A stretch of DNA of 64,000 bases from Asparagopsis taxiformis (Eukaryota; Rhodophyta; Florideophyceae; Bonnemaisoniales; Bonnemaisoniaceae), in contig JALQPE010001673.1 of the NCBI GenBank assembly GCA_030407315.1, positions 1-64,000 of the forward strand, given 5' to 3'. The position numbers and the translations under genes are program-made. The notes under the pieces were generated by a model. The model was not told where the DNA came from and did no database searches. It worked only from the letters and a program-made list of their open reading frames with translations. This document shows, in pieces, positions 46,005 to 57,606 of the stretch. Numbering within the stretch: the first letter of the stretch is position 1; the number at the start of each line of letters is the position of its first letter.

Positions 46005-48407
46005 ATGAATTACGCTGTGTCGAATTCCAGCGCGTCGCCCAGGCAACCGTTGCCAACGTCAGCGGACGCCGAAGCCGACGTGGCCTTGTCAGCAGAAGCG
46101 ATCTTCGCGACTGATCGATCTATCCCGCCGGATATCGAGGCGATCGGCCAGCTACCACGTACGGTAAGCCCGTTTGAGTCCGTGAGTATGGACCCCGCAA
46201 CGCGCGGTCAGCTCAACGAAGGGAACGTGACTCCCACGGCACTACGTGTAGTGTACGAAGACCTTCGAGGTCACATCGAAAGGGCGAGCGACGCGGCCGT
46301 CGACGAAGCCGTAAGGCAGAGACTCGGAGTCTCGGAGCGCGAAGCTCGTGCGTTACGTGAACGCTCAGCGACCCTCGAACGGGAAAACGAAGATTTACGA
46401 AACCGCCTCTCCGCCGTGGAGGGAAGACTCGACTCGTTTGTCGTAGTATTCAACGAAATCGTCGCCGGACGTTCCGCTCCGCCGAGCGGAAGCGATCCGA
46501 ATTACGAAGGCTCGCGCGCCTATAACTCGCAATCCTCCCCGGCCGTTCCGGGAGGATACCCACCAACACCCGGTCCGACGACCCCGACAACGTACGGAAG
46601 GGGGGCGACAGTGCAACGAGCCATCGCCCACCCCGACGAGACGCCACGAAGGCAATTACGTTTTAACGATACGCCAGACCACGCGCGGTCGGCGGACGCA
46701 GCACGTGCTGCGCAATTCGATACGAGAGCTCCCCCGCCACGTGAGACGTACATTCCGTGGCTGGGTACGTTCGGCACGACGGACACGCGAGTCCACGAAA
46801 ACGAACGTGCCGACGCGGTACGCTTACCAGGGAACGCCCTCGGACCCGTTTGCCACGCGTTGGCAGAGCACACGACAATGCTCGACGCATTTGCGAACGT
46901 GGTGTCGTACCGCATGTACCGACTTAACGATGTACGTGAACATCTCTACGTGAACGAGAGTCAAAGCGTACATAAGCTCAAACGTGAGCTGGAGGGACTT
47001 TTCCCTACGTTAAAGCCGTTCTCCGGCCGGAATCCGATTACGTTACTCGGATTCCTCGCCCAAATACGTGATGGGTTCAGCACACTCGGAGTGTGCGAGG
47101 GAGTGGCAGTACGTGCGCTGCACTTCTTCCTCGAAGGGGACGCCCGACGGTTCTACGATTCCCAGTGTACGACTGGTGTGATCACGACTGATCCGACGAA
47201 GAGGTTCTCGTGGCCTCACGTGATCAACGCGTTGATCAAACGATACCTGCAAGACGACGTGCTGCAGGAGGCCTACGAAAAGGTCACGATGATCACGCAG
47301 AGTCCTAACGAGGACGAGAATCAGTACGCTGATAGACTCGACACCGCCACGCGGGCGTGTAACTACGTGTTTACGGATCGACTCCTCGTTCACCACTACG
47401 TACGTGGTTTGCTGCCCTCGACGCGGGCAGCAGTGACGGAACGACTCCGGTCACTCCCCGAACGAGAGAGGAACGACCTCACCGTTGTGAGACGATTGGC
47501 GACGGCCGAAGGAACGACCTTCCGTGCACGTACGGCAGCTGTCGCGTCAGCCGCGAAACCGAAAGTGCGGTTTCCGGTGAAGCCTACGTTGGCTATTTCC
47601 GACCACGAGTCGAGGAAGTTCGCGGACTACGATGAGTCCGCGTACTTACGTAATGAACGGGCTAACGAGCCCAGTTACCACGATGGTAACCTGAACATCC
47701 CCGCGAGGGACGACGACGACGTGTCGCTCGCTGCGGTTCACGTTGCCGAGAATTTGGAGGCGATCCTCTTCACGAACGGGCCGCCGCCCAACGATACGAA
47801 AACGGCAAACGAAAAGCCGGACGAGCTCGAAGCTCGATTGAACCGTCCATGCGAGGACGTGCCGAAGCTCACGAGCGAGCAGACGCAATTGGCGCACTCC
47901 GTAATCCCGAATGATTACTGGACGCTGTCGTGTTGGTCATGCCGCGAAGATGGCCACTCGACGTTTACGTGTCCGCGTCTGACGCCAGATCAACGGATCT
48001 TTTTCGCGTACAAGTACTACCTCTTCCACGTGAAGAGCAACCCACGTCAGGCTGAGTACTTCCGCCAACGAATGGCTAAACGTAACCAGGAACGACCTGG
48101 TGAGCGAGGGAACGTGACCCCGCGGAGGTACGGCACGCCGCCTACGATACTCCGAAACCCCAATCGTGACGGGGGAAGGCCCTTCGACAGGCGCCGCGGC
48201 GACTTTCGTAATGACCGACGTGACCCCCGCCCGTGGGCGAACGAACGAAATGGCCAACGTAATGGCCGCAGCGGAGTCTACGTGACGACCTCCGCTGACG
48301 AAACACCACCCGAGGTGGAAACGAGTCACGATGACGAACGAGCTTCGTGGGCTCACGACGACGACGTGTCGAACGGCCTCGCGCCGGAAAACGACCAGGC
48401 GATGTAG
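46005..48407 (+). CDS. gag: Element E Gag, 800 residues, intact
   Basis: The structural protein that would form the particle and bind genomic RNA. ATG 46005 follows the primer site by about 80 nt. The N-terminus is Ala/Ser/Pro-rich. Residues about 85-150 form a coiled coil (LRERSATLERENEDLRNRL), then a Pro/Thr-rich linker. A capsid-like helical domain spans about 290-490 (FSGRNPITLLGFLAQI, NEDENQYADRLDTA). The CCHC knuckle CWSCREDGHSTFTC lies near residue 643, and a basic Arg/Asn/Gly-rich tail follows. The last codons are CCG GAA AAC GAC CAG GCG ATG TAG, with the frameshift signal inside. It is fully open, unlike A's copy. Confidence 0.95.
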   Translation: MNYAVSNSSASPRQPLPTSADAEADVALSAEAIFATDRSIPPDIEAIGQLPRTVSPFESVSMDPATRGQLNEGNVTPTALRVVYEDLRGHIERASDAAVDEAVRQRLGVSEREARALRERSATLERENEDLRNRLSAVEGRLDSFVVVFNEIVAGRSAPPSGSDPNYEGSRAYNSQSSPAVPGGYPPTPGPTTPTTYGRGATVQRAIAHPDETPRRQLRFNDTPDHARSADAARAAQFDTRAPPPRETYIPWLGTFGTTDTRVHENERADAVRLPGNALGPVCHALAEHTTMLDAFANVVSYRMYRLNDVREHLYVNESQSVHKLKRELEGLFPTLKPFSGRNPITLLGFLAQIRDGFSTLGVCEGVAVRALHFFLEGDARRFYDSQCTTGVITTDPTKRFSWPHVINALIKRYLQDDVLQEAYEKVTMITQSPNEDENQYADRLDTATRACNYVFTDRLLVHHYVRGLLPSTRAAVTERLRSLPERERNDLTVVRRLATAEGTTFRARTAAVASAAKPKVRFPVKPTLAISDHESRKFADYDESAYLRNERANEPSYHDGNLNIPARDDDDVSLAAVHVAENLEAILFTNGPPPNDTKTANEKPDELEARLNRPCEDVPKLTSEQTQLAHSVIPNDYWTLSCWSCREDGHSTFTCPRLTPDQRIFFAYKYYLFHVKSNPRQAEYFRQRMAKRNQERPGERGNVTPRRYGTPPTILRNPNRDGGRPFDRRRGDFRNDRRDPRPWANERNGQRNGRSGVYVTTSADETPPEVETSHDDERASWAHDDDVSNGLAPENDQAM

Positions 48408-48429
48408 GTCACGAGCCACCCACATCGCC
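48386..48429 (+). promoter_or_regulatory. -1 programmed frameshift signal (element E)
   Basis: Heptamer GGAAAAC (48386-48392), 5-nt spacer, then GGCGATGT (48398-48405) pairing perfectly with ACATCGCC (48422-48429) across a 16-nt loop. The gag stop TAG overlaps the end of the 5' stem arm. The pol frame is -1 to gag and open across the signal. Arrangement and spacing match known -1 sites, though G GAA AAC is not a fully canonical X XXY YYZ heptamer. Confidence 0.8.
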
Positions 48430-51400
48430 TGAACCCTTACGTGAAAGGGGGACGACCGACGTCGATGATTGGTCCTCCGCAGGCTCACCGATGAACGAGA
48501 GTTACGTAAAGCTCACGGCCGCGAAGGCCAACTCGAGTCACATGACACCCGACGTGGGGGAAGAAACGAAGTCCGACGGGACAAACGAACCTCACACGAA
48601 GAGGAAGCCTCGCAGACGAGCGAGACGCGCTACCCGGAAGCACGACGCTTCCGAGCGCGAGAAAGCCAAGCACGCGGCTTATACGAAGCGTGTCGACGCA
48701 AAAGAAGCCATACGGGCTCATACGGTGAAGCGACGAACCGCTAGCGAAGACGTAGACCGCGCGCCGGTCAGGACCGAACCGTTGGTCCTCGACGGGCATA
48801 CGTGCCTACTTGCGTCGAAGCATTATATCGTATCCGGAACGATCGGACTAGACCTCAACGTGATGAGGGCGATTACCATCGCGATGGATACGTGCAGCGG
48901 CTACAACTTGATACGAACAAGTTTACTACCCTACGACTGGGTCGACCGCTGTCTACGTGACGAAGAGCTACCGAAGCTCGGAGACGCCAACGGGCGACGT
49001 TTGCCTATCGAAGGCGCCATCCTGCTTCGTGTCAGGCTGGGGAACTCGCTGTTCCGCGTAAAATTCTTCGTAGCCAACACGCTGGCTGTCCCCGTTATAA
49101 TGGGCACGTCGTTCATGTCGAAGCATGTCGATGCTATACGCTGTCGAGCGCAGACAATCGACCTCCATCGGGGGGATACGATACCCATTATCGCGGAGGG
49201 CGATACGACGACTCCGTACGAGGAGGGGGAAGAGACGAATCCAAACGTGGAACACCCGAAACGCCGCGAGCGTAACGCGGCCTCGAATCGGCCGAGCCGA
49301 ACGTTTTCGGTTCGCCTGACGAAGTACACGCGTGTACCGGCGATGTCGCAACGGACCGTCAACGTGACGACGGATGCGACCGGACTCGTGTTCCTCGAAC
49401 CGAAAGCGTCGGTGCAATTCCGGCATGGGCTTCGCATAGCCAACGGAGTGGTCGACGTAGGACCCAGAGAGACGTTCTCTATTATCGTGTCGAACTTCAC
49501 GAAGAAGGACCGCGAGCTGCCGAAAGGCGCGACGATTGCGTACGCGGTACGCTCCCCGTTGGGAATCGTCCCACTCAAGCGTGAGGGCGGCGAAGCCCTC
49601 GCGAAGGTTTTGAACCTACCGCTAGTCGACGCGACGACGCGGATAAATACGAACGGGTTGGGCGACGAAACGCCAGACCCGTTGGTCAACGAAAAGGGGA
49701 ACGACCCCGCCACGGATTGGCAGTCGACAATCGATTTGTCGCACCTCGACGACGAGGACTTACGAAAGCGCATCAACGAGATGCTAGCTACACATTCGTC
49801 AATGTGGACGAGCGGACGCCTCGGCGAAATCAATGCTACGGAGCATCGAATCGAACTCGAACCGGGCACGCGGCCCATACGTTCAATGCCCTATCGTCAG
49901 GGTCCGGCTTTACGTACGATAGCCGAGGAGCAGATCACGAAGATGCTCAACGAAGGGGTTATCGAACCCGCGTCCAGCGAATGGGCGTCACCAATCGTGT
50001 TGGTGCCGAAGAAGGACGGATCCTTACGTTTCTGTGTCGACTACAGGCGTTTGAACGCGAAAACGATCGCTGATTCGTACCCGCTTCCTCGTATGGAAGA
50101 CTGCCTGATTCGTTGGGCGACGCCGCCATCTTCACGACACTCGACTGTAACGCCGGTTACTGGCAAGTGCCCGTCTCCGCCGAGGACCGTGATAAGACAA
50201 CGTTTACGTCTTTCATGGGAACGTATCGCTACGTGCGAATGCCATTCGGGCTACGAAATGCCCCCGCTACGTTTCAGCGGACGTTGGACATCATCCTCTC
50301 CGGAGTACGTTGGCAATCGTGCCTGGTCTACTTAGACGACGTAATCGTCTTTTCGAAAGACCTCGAGTCTCACCTGGGTCACGTTGACCAGGTGCTTTCC
50401 CTGCTACGCGCAGCGGGAGTAACGTTAAAGCTCACGAAGTGCTCGTTCTTTCAACCACGAGTTGACTACCTGGGGCACGTGATTACCCCAGGGAAGCTGC
50501 ACGTCGCAGCACGGAACAAGGAAGCCTTTCGTACGGCTACGTTCCCACGCGACAAGACGCAATGTCGATCGTTTTTGGGCGCGGCCAACGTTTACCGCCG
50601 TTTCGTAAAGGCGTATGCCGAGATCGCTCGGCCACTCAACACGATGTTGAAGAAGGACGCTTCCCCCGATTGGACGAATCCAACTAACGCGCAAACGAAT
50701 GCGTTCGAAACGTTGAAGACAATACTGGTGTCGCCACCAGTATTGCACCTTCCGAAGGCGGGACGTCCGTTCATGATCGATACCGACGCGTCGGCGTATC
50801 AGCTGGGAGCTACGTTGCTCCAGCAGCAGAACGAAGATAAGCCCAACGAATGGGTGCCGATTGGGTACTGGTCGAAGACCCTCAACGAAACCGAACGCGG
50901 TTACTCGGCAACGGAGCGCGAGTGTTACTCCGTCGTCTGGGCGATAACGTCGCTCCGACCCTACGTAGAGGGTCAGCGATTTACCGTACGTACGGATCAC
51001 GAAGCCTTACGTTGGCTGATGACGTTAACGGACGCGTCCGGACGACTACTACGATGGAGGCTACGCGTTGCCGAATTCGATTTCGAAGTTACGTACAGGC
51101 CTGGGCGCGTGCACCAGGTACCTGACGCTTTATCACGTGTGATATCTACGTATGACGACGGTCGACCCGTCGACGATGACGTACCATCGTACGGGGACGC
51201 GGTCCTCGTGACGACTCGCAGTCGGCGACAACCCACACGAAATGGGCAAGGACGAACGACGTCCGTACGTAAAAAGGCAACGAATGCCAGGGGTCACGAC
51301 GACCCGTCGAACGAGACTCGTGATGAACGAACATCAGCCACGACGGCTGGCCACGATGGCTTCGAGTTCAACCGCGACGCGTCGCTCGATGACGTTCTCG

Positions 51401-52935
51401 ACGAGGAACCGGATTTCCTCGACGAACAGCGCGCTGCTGAAGACGATTCGGCACGCGTGCCACCAGCTGACGTTCAGCTTCCCATTACGAGGGACGAGCT
51501 TATCGAAGCTCAACGCGAGGACGCGTTCTGTCAAACGATACTGACACGACAGTCCGAGACGCAGGACGCTGCATTCTTCGAAGGCCACGATGGCCTACTC
51601 CGACGCCGGAACCCTCACGATGAGGAACGTACACAAATCGTTGTGCCGGCTTCGTTACGGCCGCGGCTGCTGGAGTTAACGCACCACCACGTCCTCGCTG
51701 GACATCCCGGGCAAACGCGTATGTACTATACCCTACGGAGGACGTACTACTGGCCCGCGATGGCCGCCGACATCCACGCAACGGTACGAAACTGCGTTGG
51801 ATGTGCGAAGAACCGCGTGAAGCTTCGCAAACGGACGAACCCGTTACGTTTATTTCCGGCTACGGAGCCGCTGCGAGACCTATGTATCGACATACTAGGT
51901 CCGCTTACGAAGACCACGCGTGGTAACCGATTTATCCTCGTGATAACGGACCGCTTCACGAAGCTGACTAGAGTCGTACCTCTACGAAATATCGATTCCG
52001 CCAACGTGGCGAGCGCGTTCGTCAACGCGTGGGTCTTCTCGTATGGACCCCCACGGACGCTCATAAGCGACAACGGAAAGCAGTTCGCTGCTAAGTTTTT
52101 CCAGCGCGTCTGCAACGAAATCGGCGTGACGAACGTCTTTACGTCGACGTACCACCCCCAAACGAACGGGCAGGTGGAGCGCTACAACAGGACGATCCTG
52201 GCGATGCTGCGCAATTACGTGAACGAAAACCAGAACGACTGGGATCGATACGCATCGGCGTTAACGTTTGCGTACAACACGCATGTGCATTCGAGCACGG
52301 GCACGACGCCCTTCGATTTGATTCTCACGAATCCACCGCCACCGTTGGCGCTACACACGTCGGTAACGAACCGCGAACTACCCGACGGGGGAGGGCGAGC
52401 CACTTACGTTCGTGAGCTCGCCACAACGATGGATAACGCGTATCGAACGCTGAAGGCCGCGCAGGCACGTTATAAACGAAATTTCGACAAACGAGTCCGT
52501 GTCTCGAATCGAAACATCCGCGCGGGAGAATACGTATTCATCGACCCGACGGACGGGACCACGAAGGGCACGAAGCTCGGCAACCACGCGTTGGGACCGT
52601 TCCGCGTACTACGTAACGACGTACGAACGTTCGTCATCCAACGAGGAGACGTAGTTGAACGTGTCAACTCGGACCGCGTTGCGTACGCGCCAACGCCGGC
52701 GAACGCGCCCCCGCCGGAGCCATACGATGCCACCGAGGCAGACCTCGACAAGAACCGCGACGGTCCGGCGTATGTAGTAGACGACCTACTCAACCATCGC
52801 GTAAACGATGACGGCACCCTAGACTTCCTCGTGAAGTGGGTCGGGTATCGTAACCCTACGTGGGAGCCCCGCCGGAACGTATCTGAAGAGAGCGTCTCTC
52901 GATACTTCGCACGCGTGCGACGAGCAACAACGTGA
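48388..52935 (+). CDS. pol: Element E Pol: protease, RT, RNase H, integrase, chromodomain (one frameshift)
   Basis: Reached by -1 shift; the first part is open to 50335. Protease carries MDTCSG (48884-48901) in place of the usual DTG(S/A). A one-base deletion relative to A at about 50106 shifts the remainder into the frame that ends at 52935. RT shows FCVDYRRLN, DCNAGYWQVP, PFGLRNAPATFQ and catalytic YLDDV (50329-50343). RNase H shows DTDASAYQLG, TEREC, RTDHEAL and DALSR. Integrase has the HHCC finger (HHHVLAGHPG to CVGC, about 51680-51810) and DDE in ITDRFTK, ISDNGKQF, NGQVERYNR. The chromodomain (about 52770-52900; LVKWVGYRNPTWEP) is slightly short. The A and E proteins are near-identical. 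Confidence 0.94.
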
Positions 52936-55234
52936 AAGGCCACGACGGCCCCCGAAAACGCACACGAGCGTCGGGTTAAGCGCACGCGTGCGCGACGTTG
53001 CACGATGCAACAAACGAAGGCGACGAGCCGCACGAACGAGAAGCGAAGGCACAACGAGTGGCCGGGACGTCCACCCTTGCGTTGGGGGGGCGCGATGCGT
53101 GCTAGAGCCGTCGCTCTTTTCGTTTTCGACACCATACGTTGGTGGAGGCACGAGCGCCAACGAAAGATTGGACGACGAGTCCACGCGCGGACGATTCACA
53201 CGATGTGAAGAGCCACGACTGGCTCGACAGTGTTGACCGTCCCACGGGCAAAGGTGACGACACCACGGGCCACGGACGGACAACACGTCAGATTTTTCGC
53301 GCGAAAAATTATACGTGGGCCAGCGGGCCATGGACGCACGGTACGAAAAATCGGGCCGATTACAGTGCGCTAATCCGGCCAAATCTCGGGACACGCGTGC
53401 CCCGAAAATTTCGTAATTTCGGCATGTCACGTGAGCCATCGTACGTCCCCGTGGACAACCGCTGACAACGAGTCGCATCGACCAACGAGGTCAACGCCAA
53501 ACAGCTCGCGAGCTAACGGCAACGTGACGCCGGAAGGCGGAGAAACGACGTAGGACGGACGCGTCCCCAACGAAGATGGCAACGGCCTCATTACGAAACT
53601 TCCCGCACGAAGCGGAACGAAGCTATACGTTAGCCGACGAATTAGACCAACGGGTCTCAGCGCACGAAGCGCGCGAGTGAAGCGTGCGAACGACGAGCCA
53701 ACGAGGCCGCGACGACGGACGGCGAACCGTATCGCCATCGTGAGGCACGACGCCGAACACGGTAGCCACGTACGGCAACCACGGAACGACACAACGGTGT
53801 CCTGCCACGCGGGCATAACGAACGACGCGCGAAAGCGAAAAGCCCGCCGGCCAGTCGAACGCACGTAACGAAACACGAATACGCAACGGCGTACAAGCTG
53901 GTAGCCAACGTAAACGGCACAGCTGAAGGCAACAAGCCGACGAAAAGTTGGCTCACGTAACAGCCTCAAACGCCCGCGGGCATGCGAAACGACTGCGTCA
54001 ATCGCGCCCCCGTCGGGTTCGCAAGTCGAATAAACGGAATTACGCAACGGCGTAGAGGGCGAGCATTACGTATGCCCAGGTGCACGTCGCACCACATAAC
54101 GAATGAGCTAACGAAACGCTCCTCGGACGCCGCGGCGAACGACGCCACCACACGAAGCGGACTAGCGCAACGATTGCGCCACCGGCTAACGTGAAGCCGC
54201 GGGAACGTGAAGCGCGACGGCGCTAACGGTGTTAACGGCTATACGAAAAGCCAAGCCCGCCGGCAAAAACGTTGTCTACGGAACCGCGACGCACCACGAC
54301 GCACTACCGCGTACACGCAACGGCGTGAAACGTCAAGCCAACTCACGCGCGAGTCGGCCTGACGCTTAGCGAATTTTCCGTCCAGCTCACCGGAGCGAAT
54401 TAAAATTGGCACCGACGTGCTACGTGCCAGAGAGCTCGAATGCTCAACGGAATTCGACACCCGACGGGGTTATCCGCACGAGGAACGACGGCGGAAACGA
54501 ATTCCGAGATAGTTACAAAATGATAACGCCACTGGCCAACGTGAAGCCGCGGCAACGCGAAGCGCGACGGCGCTAATGACGTCAACGGCTATACGAAAAG
54601 CCAAGCCCGCCGGCCACCACGTCGTCAACGAAACCGCAACGTACTGCGACGAATTACTGCGTACACGCCACGGCGTAGAACGTCAAACCGACTCACACGC
54701 CCGTCGGTCTGACGTTCGACGAAATTTTCGCCCAGCTCATCGGAGCAAATTAAAATGGGCACCGATGTGCTACGCGCTAAGGAGCTCGAATGCTCAACGA
54801 AATCCGACACCCGACGGGGTTATCCGAACGAGAAACGACGGCGGAAACGATTTGCGAGTTAGTTACTAAATGATACGCACGCCAACGGGCTCTAAGATCG
54901 AGGTTAACGTACCACTCGCAGTGAAAAGCCGCCGCTACGCGCCGCCGCTTTGCCGAATAATTGCGTGTGTTACGAACCTGCCAACGGGCACGCGCCGCCG
55001 CGAACTCGAAACACGGGCTACGTAAGCCTTACGACACCCGACGGGGTAGACGCCACAACAAAAAAATTGTGGGGAGGGGCTTAACGCTAAACCCCTCCTC
55101 TGCTGCAGACGACCTGCCAAACGCAAATTACGAAGCTCAACGGAGCCATGCGATTACGCAAAGAAACAAGACGAAGTTTACGAAGCAATACGATGCTAGA
55201 GCCGACGTGGCCTACGAACTAACCTAGGAACGAC
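52936..55234. other. Element E spacer between pol and antisense gene
   Basis: 2.3 kb without a supported gene. It contains the palindrome ATTTTTCGCGCGAAAAAT (53292-53309) and a two-copy 350-bp tandem duplication (about 54180-54880). The same spacer in A has one unit but extra sequence near 14460-15000, so this segment changes faster than the genes on either side. Confidence 0.7.
54180..54880. repeat. 350-bp tandem duplication in element E
   Basis: Units begin at AACGTGAAGCCGCGG (54188 and 54538). Shared landmarks: GGCTATACGAAAAGCCAAGC, GTACACGC, CCGACGGGGTTATCCG, GAACGACGGCGGAAACGA. The copies are clearly diverged, so the duplication predates this insertion. A has a single unit near 15180-15540. 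Confidence 0.75.
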
Positions 55235-57606
55235 CTAGTAGCGACGAGAACGCTTGCCCGCAGGGTCATACGGACCAGGGCCTTCGCCGCGGCTATCGTG
55301 GCTGCGGCTGCGACTGGGCTGAACGAAGCCCGGCGCGTACGGATCGACGGTCTGCGTGACCACGGGGGCTCGCTCGCGACGAGACGCGGGATCCCTAGCG
55401 TAAGGATCCGCAGTCCCGTGACTGCGCGTATCCGAAGGGCGCGCCGGAGCGGGGTCGCGTGGCAGGTACGCCGCTGCGTGACCATACCCGACGGGGTCGC
55501 CGAAGCCGCCGCCACTCGCGTAACCGTACGGTTCATTACGAACGCCAACGGGCGGCGCGTAACTACGAGTCGCCGCGGCGAGACGCTCGGAAATCGCGCG
55601 TTCCGTTGCCAAGCGGGCAGTCAGGTCCAACGTCTGGGCCCTGAACTCTTCGGCTGCGCGAGCCACGGACGAGATGAGGGAACGGATAACCCAGCCGTCC
55701 GCACGAGGCGGAGCGGACATCGACGTACCGAGAAGCCGACGGGCATCCTCATCGGAGACGCGGTCGTCCAGGCTAACGAAGCGTGGCGCGCGTTCGGCCG
55801 GCGTGGCCACACTCGGACGACTGACCTGGGCAACGTTGCCCCCTCCCGTAGCCTCGCGTGGCACGACCTCTCGAGGACCGGCGCACGCGGCGCTTCGTTT
55901 TGATGGCCACGACGGCCAGAACGCGTCCCTCGGGGGCGCTCGTTGCCCCCGAGGCCGCCGAAATAACCGGCACGATTGCCACGACGGCGTTCGGAACGGG
56001 AAGCGACCCGCGGCACGTAAGCCCCATCGCTACGAACGGAGACGAACTCCTGGTTATCGCCGCTTGCGTAATCGGGACGTATAACCCGATACTCCGGCCC
56101 CAACGCAAGGGCGCCGCGAACCTCAGCCAACGCGCTGGTGACGGAGACAAACGTGTCGGAACCGTCCACCGGGATTGCACGAAGCATCTCGTAATCGGCC
56201 AGGAAGTCCAACGTGGACTCCGGCAGTAGGCACGCGCGCCCGAACACACGACGTTCCACGAATAGCGAGCACGCGAGCATCGCTGCGTGTTCGATGTCCA
56301 CGGCCATAAGGAAACGTTCCTTCACGGGGGCAGGCGCGTCCTTCACGGCATCGGTGAAATAATGTACCACGCGTGGTAATAACGTGGACGACCCACGGGG
56401 GTACGGAAACTCCTCGACTACTTCCGGCAACGGCGGGAAGTAGAGCTCGCTCGGGACGACCCACGGAGCTGACGCGTGCGACACACGATAGTCGTCCGCG
56501 TTCACGTGGCGGAGAGCGAAGTGGTCATCGTACGACACGACGCTTTTGGAGATGACGCTCAACGAAAGAGCAGTCTTCCATTCGGCACGTTGCCTTTCGG
56601 AAAGTGTCCGCGGACATACGAATACGGACGACACCGAGATGAACGGCGGTTCCTCGGGCGTCCCCTTCCATAAGTATGCGTCCATACGGTCGACGTAGAT
56701 CGCGTCGTTGACGTCACGCAACCACGAGCGGTCGCAACGTATCGACGCCGGGATCTGGTAACGTTCCGATCCCGGCGGCCCGTTGGCGAAACGACGCCCG
56801 GCTGCTCGCCCCCACGTATCTTCGGCGGAACGCATATAGTCGACGACCGCGCGGGCGTCCAGACGATCTCTAGCCAACGTGGCGAGATCGTCATCCGTGA
56901 TACCCACGCGAGGCAACGCAGCCCACGCGTGGGTCAGGACGCCTACGTTTAGCGCCGCACCGCCACGTGAGGCGGTGCCGACTGTCCCAACGGGGTCACC
57001 ACCCTCCGGCGAGGGGTCCTGGCGAGGAGAACGCGGCGAGCCATCACGACGAGGCACGCCCGTGCGGGCCGCCGCCACAGCACGACGCGAACGAGCGGCC
57101 GCTGCCATCGCGGCTACACCCGTCGACGGGGCCGCGGCAGCCGGAATGACGGGTGACGAATTCCCCGAGTCGGACGCCGTTGCGTCATCATCACGTGGGG
57201 CGACGGCCCTAGCAGCCTCGGCAGGCGTCACGGAAGCCACCAGGCGAGACGGAGCCATCGGGCGAGACGAAGAGGCGACGGCCTGCGAAGCAACGGCTTC
57301 TCCCGCCCTCACGGATGGGGCGGGCGCGACGGACGCTTCCGTCGCTGGCGGCGCACCGGCCCCGACGAGGGAGGGAGCGCCCTGCGAAGGGGTTCTCGCT
57401 CCACCTCCAGCAGAGCCGGCGGGCCGCGGGGTGTTAGCATCGGTACTACGAGTCGTAACCATCGTGGTTACGCTGTACACGATAATTACGACGAGTGCAA
57501 CGAGCACGACGACGAGAGCCACGCGGGCTAAACGGAACAAGAGAACGAAAGGAACGGAGGTAGTAGTACCCAGCGGGGGAAGAGGATAAGGGAGAACGAA
57601 AGGCAA
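55235..57606 (-). CDS. Element E antisense gene (790 codons, one 1-bp deletion)
   Basis: Transcribed opposite to gag/pol, starting about 450 bp inside the 3' LTR. A 661-codon frame from 57606 goes out of register near 55877, where E has GAGGACCGG and A has GAGGATCCGG; the true C-terminus continues in the frame ending 55235. Possible N-terminal membrane segment (residues about 24-48), avoided if translation begins at the later ATG near 57462. Then a low-complexity Ala/Ser/Pro region, the core (YQIPASIRCD near residue 284, LPRVVHYFTD near 415, EHAAMLACSLF near 440), a short coiled coil near 650-680 and a Tyr/Gly/Arg-rich tail. The function is unknown; it is homologous in layout to the genes in C and D. 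Confidence 0.85.

Noticed and set aside
57462..57606. An envelope-like protein reading for the antisense gene, from its N-terminal hydrophobic segment
   Set aside because: Only the A/E version has a hydrophobic N-terminus, the C and D versions lack one, and a later ATG would bypass it. No signal cleavage, fusion or second membrane segment is visible.
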